26,360 nt of DNA from a virus. Each line of letters starts with the position of its first letter. Within the stretch, counting starts at the first letter, position 1. Positions 1 to 5,773 of this stretch are shown here, in pieces. Below the pieces are notes generated by a model that did not search any database, was not told the origin of the DNA, and worked only from the letters and a program-made list of their open reading frames with translations. The stretch is taken from the IMG/VR virus record IMGVR_UViG_3300033388_001419, positions 1 to 26,360 of that record; one strand, given 5' to 3'. The position numbers were made by a program, and so were the translations under genes.

Positions 1-230
1 TCAGCGAAAAAGCCGTTTCCTTCTCTGTCTTCTAGCCAGTAGACATACTTTCTTTCAAATGGTTTTCTTGGGTTTTTAGCATTAGGTAGAAACCTAATTA
101 AAGAACGGTAAGTTCCGTCCTGTCCTTGATCTGGTTTAGGTGAATAAAGATCACTTCCTGCAGAAGATGGTCTTTCACCAGTGTCTAAATCTTTTACACT
201 TACGTTAAAAATGTCAAATTCGTTTGCCAT
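1..230 (-). CDS. 32: gp32-like single-stranded DNA-binding protein, N-terminal part (runs off window)
   Basis: Reverse-strand reading frame open from an ATG at 230-228 to the left edge, about 76 codons, with no stop. The product begins MANEFDIFNVSVKDLD and continues with GTYRSLIRFLPNAKNP and FERKYVYWLEDREGNGFF. The (V/I)IRFLP segment followed by an aromatic-rich strand is the start of the OB-fold core in T4 gp32-type proteins, which coat ssDNA during phage replication, recombination and repair. T4 gp32 has an N-terminal cooperativity segment before this motif, and the length here (about 40 residues before IRFLP) fits. The zinc-binding and acidic C-terminal parts lie outside the window. The gene follows a long leader with stable inverted repeats, consistent with (not proof of) the translational self-regulation known for T4 gp32. 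AAGG lies about ten bases upstream of the start, one of the few Shine-Dalgarno-like matches here. Confidence 0.72.
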   Translation of the reverse strand, partial: MANEFDIFNVSVKDLDTGERPSSAGSDLYSPKPDQGQDGTYRSLIRFLPNAKNPRKPFERKYVYWLEDREGNGFFA

Positions 231-345
231 GTTAATTGCCTTTTTTTTGTTATTAATTTATTTAATGATAACAAAACTCCGTATATAAAACGCCTTTTAA
301 TTTTTTAATGCCTATTTACTTCGCCTTGTTATCGCCTATTTAAAA
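231..345 (-). promoter_or_regulatory. gp32 leader with mutually exclusive inverted repeats (candidate translational operator)
   Basis: On the plus strand, ttttgttat at 245-253 and ataacaaaa at 268-276 form a perfect 9-bp inverted repeat with a 14-base A/T loop. In the transcript this hairpin ends 14 bases before the gp32 start codon. An upstream element at 326-333 (ttgttatc) is also perfectly complementary over 8 bases to 267-274 (gataacaa), so the same RNA arm can pair either with upstream or with downstream sequence. T4 gp32 represses its own translation by binding a structured, A/U-rich leader, and this arrangement would suit such control. Neither hairpin is followed by a U-tract on the coding strand, so they do not look like terminators. 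I saw no convincing promoter in this stretch. Confidence 0.4.
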
Positions 346-401
346 AGAACCAAAATATTATTGATTCCTTTGTTTATTATATATCCCCTAAGTCAGTTTG
401 T

Positions 402-416
402 TTCAGACTATCTGAA
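402..416 (+). terminator. Short hairpin followed by T7 on the plus strand
   Basis: TTCAGA-CTA-TCTGAA at 402-416 is a perfect 6-bp stem with a 3-base loop. On the plus strand it is followed by CA and seven T residues (419-425). This is a minimal intrinsic-terminator layout for rightward transcription, although every recognised gene here is leftward. On the minus strand the stem overlaps the stop codon of the GroES-like remnant and has no U-tract. It may block antisense transcription, protect a 3' end, or be chance in AT-rich DNA. Confidence 0.25.
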
Positions 417-549
417 CATTTTTTTCTATAATTGCAGTGACATCGCTCTCGCGTATAAAAAATATAGTTTCTCCTTGAATTGTAATTTCGCTACCTGCTG
501 TATCATGAAATAATACCCTTTCTCCTATTTTATAATCTTTATCTTCTTT
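403..549 (-). pseudogene. C-terminal remnant of a GroES-like co-chaperonin (gp31-type role)
   Basis: The minus strand from 549 to the TGA at 405-403 encodes 48 residues beginning KEDKDYKIGERVLFHDTAGS, then EITIQGETIFFIRESDVTAI, then IEKNVQIV. It matches the C-terminal half of GroES: the G(D/E)xVLF segment, AG(T/S)E, a beta hairpin, and the (L/V/I)RESD(I/V)xAIIE ending. GroES caps GroEL; T4 carries its own GroES-like co-chaperonin, gp31, needed for capsid protein folding. An in-frame TAA at 552-550 precedes the segment, no ATG starts it, and only 69 bases separate it from the resolvase gene upstream, too little for the missing N-terminal half with its mobile loop. I therefore call it a decayed or truncated gene. 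Alternatives are a sequencing or assembly deletion, or a frameshift in the A5 run at 547-551, but the other frames upstream do not resemble a GroES N-terminus. Confidence 0.65.
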
Positions 550-618
550 TTATAGAAAGCTGAAACAAAATTTCTAAGTTGCAATATAATTTTTAACTAT
601 TCAATGTTAGAAAAGTAT

Positions 619-1278
619 CTAGTTAGTAGCCTTTAAGGCTTTAAGTATAAAGTAGGCATCAACGATGTCATCTATGGGTTTAGGAATTTTAATGCTGAAG
701 TCTTTTCCTTGACACCATTTCCAAAGTTTAGTCTTCCTTAGGTTCTTATCATTAAGGACATCATCTTGAAATGCTTTAGCCATATAATGTTTATTTGCAT
801 TTCCTTTGCCTGCTAATTTCTTTACGTGAGAAGGTTGAAAAACAGAAAGATTGTTTATTGAATACTTATCTATTAATTCCTTTCTTAAAAAAGTATTATA
901 TTGAATGATATCTATAAATGAGTTACCTTTTGATCCATAAGAAAATCCTTCTAATGCTACATTAACATTATCGCCATCAAACAACGTAGAAAATATATTT
1001 ACCATTAAAGAACTAATATTTCCAGCGTCTTCTAACTTTTGCCTTTCTCTAGGTAAAAACTCTTTACTAGTAACTTCTCTATTATATGGAAAACCTAATA
1101 ATGCAGAATCATCCATAAGCTCTTTATGTACTGAGAATGCTTTAGGTATTTTTTTACCTTCTTCATCCCATATACGATTTCCGTAATTAAAAAAAGTTAT
1201 AAAGTGATATTTGCCATCAGCTGTTTCTACACAAGCACCTGGACTATTTAATGAAAAATCAATTCCTATGTGGATCAT
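619..1278 (-). CDS. RuvC-like Holliday junction resolvase
   Basis: 219 residues with an RNase H/RuvC fold signature. The N-terminal strand IHIGIDFSLNSPG carries Asp7. A second acidic strand, NVALEGFSYGSKG, carries Glu110. VFQPSHVKKLAGKGNANKHY (146-165) fits the RuvC-like helix entry with basic residues. The C-terminal PIDDIVDAYFILKA supplies Asp203/204 and Asp207. This D-E-DD/D set matches the metal-binding quartet of RuvC-type nucleases. T4 resolves branched DNA before packaging with the unrelated gp49 (endonuclease VII); a RuvC-like enzyme could serve that role here. The start at 1278 lies 5 bases after the upstream stop, with AAGAG as a weak ribosome site. It is the last intact gene of the cluster before the gp32 leader. 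The family call is fairly sure; the substrate is inferred. Confidence 0.75.
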   Translation of the reverse strand: MIHIGIDFSLNSPGACVETADGKYHFITFFNYGNRIWDEEGKKIPKAFSVHKELMDDSALLGFPYNREVTSKEFLPRERQKLEDAGNISSLMVNIFSTLFDGDNVNVALEGFSYGSKGNSFIDIIQYNTFLRKELIDKYSINNLSVFQPSHVKKLAGKGNANKHYMAKAFQDDVLNDKNLRKTKLWKWCQGKDFSIKIPKPIDDIVDAYFILKALKATN

Positions 1279-1283
1279 TCTAA

Positions 1284-1640
1284 TTATATTCTCTTGCCGA
1301 TAACTGCACCTAATGCAGCACCTACAAGACGTGAGGTTAATAAATCATAAAGAGCTCCTTTAGTAACACCTAATACTTTAGCAACTGCTTTACCTATAGT
1401 CTTACCTAATGCAAAACCTGTAAGACCACCAAAGATAGAACCTAAAACTCCTTCGTTAATAATTTCTTCAACACAATCTTCTAAATTCTTACCAGCTTTT
1501 TGTGCTTCCATTATTCTATCTACAGTTGCATCAATTGCAGCTTCTTGTTCTTCTGTTAAATCATGAGACTCATTTAATAAATTTTGAATATCAACTGATT
1601 CATTATAAGATTCTTGTAAATAGTCTTTAAAGGTTTTCAT
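1284..1640 (-). CDS. Putative capsid-targeted internal protein with glycine-rich membrane-like tail
   Basis: 118 residues. The first ten, MKTFKDYLQE, closely resemble the capsid-targeting peptide MKTYQEFIAEA shared by T4 internal proteins IPI-IPIII and Alt, which the gp21 prohead protease removes after an (I/L)xE site. LQE10 fits that site. Further LNE24, IME45 and INE63 match the same rule, so processing could release the acidic middle and leave the last 55 residues. These start GVLGSIFGGLTGFALGKTIG and end RLVGAALGAVIGKRI: glycines at repeating 4-residue spacing with hydrophobic and basic residues, like glycine-zipper membrane or pore-forming segments. I infer a packaged protein, possibly ejected with the DNA and acting at the host membrane. 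A spanin or holin role cannot be excluded. It follows a T4-late-promoter-like sequence. Confidence 0.5.
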   Translation of the reverse strand: MKTFKDYLQESYNESVDIQNLLNESHDLTEEQEAAIDATVDRIMEAQKAGKNLEDCVEEIINEGVLGSIFGGLTGFALGKTIGKAVAKVLGVTKGALYDLLTSRLVGAALGAVIGKRI

Positions 1641-1654
1641 TTCTATACTTTATT

Positions 1655-1662
1655 TATTTATA
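1655..1662 (-). promoter_or_regulatory. T4-late-promoter-like octamer
   Basis: The coding strand reads TATAAATA at 1662-1655, identical to the T4 late promoter -10 octamer. It sits in the 24-base gap between the gp19-like gene and the internal-protein gene, about 15 bases before the ATG. T4 late promoters need no -35 box. The same octamer also occurs inside a gene at 10748-10755, so in such AT-rich DNA the match may be chance. Confidence 0.25.
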
Positions 1663-1664
1663 TA

Positions 1665-2219
1665 TTAGGTTATGTTAACAACAACATCTAGAATGTTATA
1701 AGAGAATGTCATATCAAAAGTTTGGAATTCAATCGTGTTACTTGAAAAGTTTAAATCTAATGCTCCAATATTTGAAATAAACATATCTTTTAATTGGACT
1801 GTTACAAATACAGTTCCATCAGAATCTAACATTTGTACACCAACACCTTCTGGTAAATATGGGTGTTTGCCACTTAACTTATAATAATAGTCAAACATTT
1901 CTATAGCCATCCAATAATTAACATAACCATCAAATGCCTGCATAGTAACAGTAAATGTTTTATCAAATAATTCTTGTTTAGGTAAGCTTGATCTAAATGC
2001 TCGCTGATTACCTGGATAATCTGCCTGTACTACAGGATCAAAAGATGGCCCTGGTAAATTAATTGATTGTATTCCATAGTTCCAATAATCAATAGGTTCT
2101 TTAATAAGACCACCAGGTATCCTAGTTAAAAAAGGTTTATACTTATCAGATATTTCTTTAGGTATAAAATTCCTTGGGAAGTCAAATTTAAATTGATTAT
2201 TTCTAGCGCTTAATATCAT
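1665..2219 (-). CDS. T4 gp19-type tail tube fold protein
   Basis: 184 residues. The C-terminal stretch at 149-168, SNIGALDLNFSSNTIEFQTF, followed by DMTFSYN, lines up with the end of T4 gp19 (TNVGELQLDWDSNNEIQTFE, then VTLALDYW). The middle also follows that fold: a central PGPSFDP segment (56-62), the strand DKTFTVTMQAFDGYVNYWMA (86-105) matching the DDWTVTV strand of gp19, a helix, and VFVTVQLKDMFI (137-148). The protein should form or cap the inner tube of the contractile tail. T4 phages carry several proteins of this fold (gp19, gp48, gp54), and no sheath gene (gp18) is adjacent, so it may be a tube-initiator or terminator rather than the major tube subunit. An N-terminal extension of about 30 residues precedes the fold. 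The start has no Shine-Dalgarno sequence. Confidence 0.65.
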   Translation of the reverse strand: MILSARNNQFKFDFPRNFIPKEISDKYKPFLTRIPGGLIKEPIDYWNYGIQSINLPGPSFDPVVQADYPGNQRAFRSSLPKQELFDKTFTVTMQAFDGYVNYWMAIEMFDYYYKLSGKHPYLPEGVGVQMLDSDGTVFVTVQLKDMFISNIGALDLNFSSNTIEFQTFDMTFSYNILDVVVNIT

Positions 2220-2231
2220 AATTCTTGTTTA

Positions 2232-3155
2232 TTATAAACGATCAAAGAAAGGGTTATTAAAACCTCTACCTAGAGAACCAAAAAACTTATTAGTTGGCCT
2301 TCCTATTGGATTTCTTCGTGTAGTATAACTCTGTAAGTTTTTTGCAGATAGCCTAAAGAAATATTTTCTTTTAGATCTCGTTTGAGCCACTATAGCCTTC
2401 TGCTTTATTGCAAGAGTTTGCTGTCTTCTTAATTTTTGTAATTCAGCCAATGCCTGCGCCTGTTGAGCTGACTTTAATATAAATGCATTTTTAGAAGATC
2501 CTAATTCGGCAGATAGTCTTGCAACTTCATCAGTAAGTTCTAAGTTACTAGCCTGTAATGCAGCAATAGTTGCATCATCTTCAGCTGCACCATTTAAAAG
2601 TTCTGCATTTTCTGCCTTGCACTGTTCTAATTCATCTTTAAGTCTAGCCAATTCTATTGTATATTCTAATCTCTGTTCTTCAATCTGAGATTGTAAAGTT
2701 ATTCTATTTGCATCATCAACTGCTAACCATAAGCCTTGATATAAAACAGATTCATCTGATGTAGACCCATCACTAGGATCAACCATCTTTGTAGAAATAT
2801 AAAAGTTATTGTTATCTAATGCTAGGATCTTTTTGCTATCATCTCTAGTTATTCTAAATAAAACTTCACCTTTTGCTAAATCTACTTCAGCAACTTGTGT
2901 ATGGTTTTTAATATCTATGTCATCATTTTCACCAATAAAGTTTAAATAAAGATCGCCAACATTACTTAAATCTATTGGAGTATCCGCTCCTTCAATTTCA
3001 TCAAATATAGTAAAAAGATAATAATCATCAAAAGGTGTTATCCTAATTGTTGCATCACCCTGTGGTAATGGCTTGTCATTAACTGCTAAGTTAACAAACC
3101 TTTGATAATACTGCTTTTCAGTTTTGGTTAATGATATGTTAGTTTCTATTGCCAT
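2232..3155 (-). CDS. Unknown probable virion protein: beta domain, coiled coil and basic tail
   Basis: 307 residues, not recognised. Residues 1-145 are rich in beta-strand patterns (DATIRITPFDDYYLFTIFDE, VGDLYLNFIGEND, GEVLFRITRDDS), somewhat like the N-terminal domain of baseplate upper proteins of Gram-positive phages, but this is only a resemblance. Residues 152-220 have heptad-like spacing (LEYTIELARLKDELEQCK, LTDEVARLSAEL) and should form a coiled coil, probably trimeric or dimeric. Residues 243-307 are strongly basic and end with aromatic, glycine-rich NKFFGSLGRGFNNPFFDRL. A beta head, rod and basic tail suggest a fibrous virion part or a nucleic-acid-contacting internal structure. It lies between the 463-residue and gp19-like genes with gaps of 11 and 12 bases, so it is probably cotranscribed with them. 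No secretion signal or membrane segment is visible. Confidence 0.5.
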   Translation of the reverse strand: MAIETNISLTKTEKQYYQRFVNLAVNDKPLPQGDATIRITPFDDYYLFTIFDEIEGADTPIDLSNVGDLYLNFIGENDDIDIKNHTQVAEVDLAKGEVLFRITRDDSKKILALDNNNFYISTKMVDPSDGSTSDESVLYQGLWLAVDDANRITLQSQIEEQRLEYTIELARLKDELEQCKAENAELLNGAAEDDATIAALQASNLELTDEVARLSAELGSSKNAFILKSAQQAQALAELQKLRRQQTLAIKQKAIVAQTRSKRKYFFRLSAKNLQSYTTRRNPIGRPTNKFFGSLGRGFNNPFFDRL

Positions 3156-3166
3156 TTTTTATTTTA

Positions 3167-4558
3167 TTATTCAATCGTAGCTGATAAAGAATCACTATCA
3201 TCTTCTGTTATTGTTTCTACTTTTACAGGAGATGCTGTTACTTTAACTTTTATTCTATCTCTAAATGTTGTTACATATGAAGTCTTAACAACTAATTTTT
3301 CAACTATTTGTTCAGTTGTATCAACATTTAATGTATCACTTCTTCCACCGCCAACTACTATTTGTTTTCCAGTATCATTATTAATCTGATTGTAAACATT
3401 AGCTACAGTAGGAACAACGCCTAAGTTAATAGTTAACATTTGTGGTCCATATTTTTGAGCCTCAAATGAAGTTAAGTTAGCATTTTTAATTATTTGTGTA
3501 GCATCAGCTTTATTGTACAGTCTTAATACATAATTTATAGAAAAAGAAATAGCACTATTTGCATTTTTAATTATAGGTCTAAATAATATAGGTTCATCAA
3601 AATCATTATCCTGCGTAAATACCTGAAAGCTTGTCTGTGTAAATGTAACACCTATCTGCTCAGTTACGCTAATTTCATGAAATACAACATACTGTCCACC
3701 TGATGAATTAAGTTGTGCAATAAAATTACTAAACGTAGATCCTACTACTTGCCCTGATAATTCATAATAATCACCGGCTGTTGATTGCTTTACTTCAGCA
3801 TATAAGTTATCATAGATGTCTCTATTTAAAATAGACACTGAATTAATTTCTTCCATTTCATAGAAGCTATATGAATTCTCTACAATAGTTTCATATATAC
3901 CAGTAGCTCTCAACGTAATTGGAGGAGTACCAATAAATCCTTGGCCTTCAGTTATACGGTAGGCTAATCCATTAGAGTCTGCTGGATCAAATGCATTATT
4001 CATAAAGAATAAAGAAGGAACTCTCCATTCAATAAAAGTAGCATATAACTTATCAGCTAATAATAAAGGGTCTGGATTAAACGTAGGAGTATCAGTTTTT
4101 AAGAAATTAATAGAACTTAAATTCATCATAACCCCATCTCTCCTTGGTGTTAATACTTCAAATACAATTCCGTCAAAACCTTCAAAATTAAAACCTGCTA
4201 CAAAATGGACCCTTACCTTATCATATGCAATATCCAACTGAGGAGCAAATGTTTGCAATAAATCTACGCTATCAGTTAACTCAGGACTATAATCATTATA
4301 AGGTACACCAATATCTGTATCTAATGAAACATACTGAGTTCGAGTTTTATTGTTAGAAACTGCTGAACCGTCTCTATCATTACCCATTGTACCAACTACA
4401 GTATCGGTATTAAAAAAGTAAGTACCTTGAGTATTAGCATCCCTCATTAATTCAATAGGGTAATTAGCCGTATTAAATGTCGTTGGTGTAGCTTGACTTG
4501 TATAGACATACTCTATAAGTATTTGCTCAGATATTTGTATAAACCTTGATGATTCCAT
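3167..4558 (-). CDS. Unknown probable virion structural protein, 463 residues
   Basis: 463 residues, not recognised. The whole length is beta-rich and polar, with few charges clustered and no membrane segment. It begins MESSRFIQISEQILIEYVYT and ends in an acidic tail (ETITEDDSDSLSATIE). Patterns such as YDKVRVHFVAGFNFEGFDG (112-130) and the strand pair YVVFHEISVTEQIGVTFTQ suggest repeated beta-sandwich domains. Codon and base use match the neighbouring tail genes, and the 11-15 base gaps on both sides place it in the same transcript. A role as an adaptor or decoration on the tail or neck is plausible from position only. The start at 4558 follows GAATAGA with no clear ribosome site. Confidence 0.5.
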   Translation of the reverse strand: MESSRFIQISEQILIEYVYTSQATPTTFNTANYPIELMRDANTQGTYFFNTDTVVGTMGNDRDGSAVSNNKTRTQYVSLDTDIGVPYNDYSPELTDSVDLLQTFAPQLDIAYDKVRVHFVAGFNFEGFDGIVFEVLTPRRDGVMMNLSSINFLKTDTPTFNPDPLLLADKLYATFIEWRVPSLFFMNNAFDPADSNGLAYRITEGQGFIGTPPITLRATGIYETIVENSYSFYEMEEINSVSILNRDIYDNLYAEVKQSTAGDYYELSGQVVGSTFSNFIAQLNSSGGQYVVFHEISVTEQIGVTFTQTSFQVFTQDNDFDEPILFRPIIKNANSAISFSINYVLRLYNKADATQIIKNANLTSFEAQKYGPQMLTINLGVVPTVANVYNQINNDTGKQIVVGGGRSDTLNVDTTEQIVEKLVVKTSYVTTFRDRIKVKVTASPVKVETITEDDSDSLSATIE

Positions 4559-4572
4559 TCTATTCTATTTAT

Positions 4573-5358
4573 TTACCATTGCAAAAGCTTAGGGTTCCAT
4601 GAAACACCAACACCAATGTATGGTCCAAAAGTTCCTTGGCCTGTTATACCTACTCCCATATTTAAACCTAATCCAAACGGCTTTCGGTTTTCCATCTGTA
4701 AGCTTTTAAACGCAGAGCTCTTTTTATTAATCATTATTCCTTGTGTACTATTAAATGTAGTTCCTGGATAATCAGAAGTTAATTTAATAAATACCTCTTT
4801 GGTTTTAATATCCTGTGAAAGGGTTGCATCTAACCAAATGTTTTGTTTTAATCCTATATTTGCAGATCCAAAAATTAAACTATCATTTAAAGTATACGGC
4901 AATGATACATCAATTAATCTAGAGCTTTTGCCCCATTCTCCTTTAGAATCAAAACTTAAAATTGATTTAAATTCTTTATTGCCTTGTTTAACTACAGTAT
5001 CTTTTGTTTTAACTGGAACTTCAACAATTTTTTCCTCAACGATAGTTTTATATTTAACTACTGTTATAGGCGGTCTATTTTTTTCATACTCTAAACTATC
5101 TCTCAGTTCTTCTAAAGATAAATTTAAACCTTTAATTTCACCAACAGATTCGCCTTTTTCATTTACATAATTCCGAATAGTGTCATTAGCAGCAACCAAA
5201 TTATTTTGGATACGAGTAACTTCACCTTTAGCATTTTCAGTTTCATTACATTGCCTTAACAGCAAAAATAAAAGTACACCGATACCTCCGAGTAAAAACA
5301 TCCTGGTGTTTTTCGGATCAGTTAAAATACCAAGAATATTTTTAGCTATCAGTATCAT
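4573..5358 (-). CDS. Membrane-anchored coiled-coil protein, spanin-like (candidate lysis protein)
   Basis: 261 residues. One hydrophobic segment at about 20-34 (MFLLGGIGVLLFLLL) follows a short basic N-terminus, giving an inner-membrane anchor with the rest in the periplasm. Residues 38-95 have heptad spacing. A VVKYKTIVEEKIVEVPVKTK stretch follows, then beta-strand-rich sequence. The C-terminus, FGLGLNMGVGITG then FGPYIGVGVSWN and KLLQW, alternates glycine and hydrophobic residues like an outer-membrane beta-hairpin and ends in an aromatic residue. One anchor, a periplasmic rod and an outer-membrane-like end are what a spanin needs to fuse the two membranes at lysis. I recall similar proteins in Bacteroidota phages, but cannot confirm this here. 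The ATG overlaps the stop of the upstream 78-residue gene by four bases (ATGA), so translation is likely coupled. A structural role is the alternative. Confidence 0.5.
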   Translation of the reverse strand: MILIAKNILGILTDPKNTRMFLLGGIGVLLFLLLRQCNETENAKGEVTRIQNNLVAANDTIRNYVNEKGESVGEIKGLNLSLEELRDSLEYEKNRPPITVVKYKTIVEEKIVEVPVKTKDTVVKQGNKEFKSILSFDSKGEWGKSSRLIDVSLPYTLNDSLIFGSANIGLKQNIWLDATLSQDIKTKEVFIKLTSDYPGTTFNSTQGIMINKKSSAFKSLQMENRKPFGLGLNMGVGITGQGTFGPYIGVGVSWNPKLLQW

Positions 5359-5591
5359 TCTTCAATAAAAGGAAGCAGCTTATTAGGTGTAACCTCAGAT
5401 GCCCCATATTTTTTTGTAATTTTATCCATGAACTTTTTTTCTTTTAATTTCATGCCGTCTACTTCTTGAAATAAGCCATCTCTTTTCTTGGCTAAACTTT
5501 CAATACTTTTTTGCATTAAGTCTAAGGAAAGTTGTATTTCCCTATACCTTTTTATAAAACTATTTAATTCTTTTATTTCTTTTTTTGTCAT
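5355..5591 (-). CDS. Small coiled-coil protein of unknown function, 78 residues
   Basis: 78 residues, almost wholly helical and charged (MTKKEIKELNSFIKRYREIQ, then LSLDLMQKSIESLAKKR), with leucine/isoleucine heptad spacing to about residue 58. The C-terminal ASEVTPNKLLPFIEE is proline-containing. No membrane segment or signal peptide is seen. Its stop overlaps the start of the spanin-like gene by four bases, so the two are probably made together and may interact through their coiled coils. The leader before the ATG (AAAGAAAAATTTAAA) is A-rich with no Shine-Dalgarno sequence. The function is not recognised; a chaperone, anti-holin-like partner or small structural protein are all possible. Confidence 0.55.
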   Translation of the reverse strand: MTKKEIKELNSFIKRYREIQLSLDLMQKSIESLAKKRDGLFQEVDGMKLKEKKFMDKITKKYGASEVTPNKLLPFIEE

Positions 5592-5617
5592 TTTAAATTT
5601 TTCTTTAAATGTTTATA

Positions 5618-5773
5618 TTAAGGGTATGGTATACATACAGCCGGATTTCCTGAACATGGATATTTTCCAGCCAGAGAAAGACTACCATTAATAGGTGTTA
5701 GCTTTCTGTTTAATATCTGCCACCCATACTGAACTTCTACCAAAGTCTTGCATTTGGCCTCGCTGACCACCAT
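5618..5773 (-). CDS. Candidate small gene, 51 residues, overlapping the end of the fibre gene
   Basis: On the minus strand, an ATG at 5773-5771 opens a frame to a TAA at 5620-5618. The product includes KTLVEVQYGWQILNRKLTPI, NGSLSLAGKYPCSGNP and the end AVCIPYP. The first 86 bases overlap the last codons of the 881-residue fibre gene in another frame; the last 70 bases lie in the otherwise empty gap 5592-5687. That gap is unusually long for this cluster and visibly richer in G/C than the other gaps, which fits coding DNA. The start is preceded by an A/T-rich leader (AAATATAGATTTTA) like those of the accepted genes, and the next gene starts 26 bases after its stop. There are three cysteines, including a CSGNPAVC pair. 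The function is unknown. It could instead be the tail of a frameshifted fibre. Confidence 0.4.
   Translation of the reverse strand: MVVSEAKCKTLVEVQYGWQILNRKLTPINGSLSLAGKYPCSGNPAVCIPYP

Noticed and set aside
231-276. Hairpin before gp32 as an intrinsic terminator
   Set aside because: On the coding strand the stem is followed by A residues, not a U-tract, and on the plus strand the T-run precedes the stem.
550-618. Possible N-terminal exon or frameshifted start of the GroES-like gene
   Set aside because: All three minus-strand frames contain stops or lack similarity to a GroES N-terminus, and the space is too short for the missing half.
4799-5170. 123-codon plus-strand frame opposite the spanin-like gene
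   Set aside because: Low-complexity Ser/Leu/Phe-rich translation, antisense to a well-supported gene with a clear domain layout.
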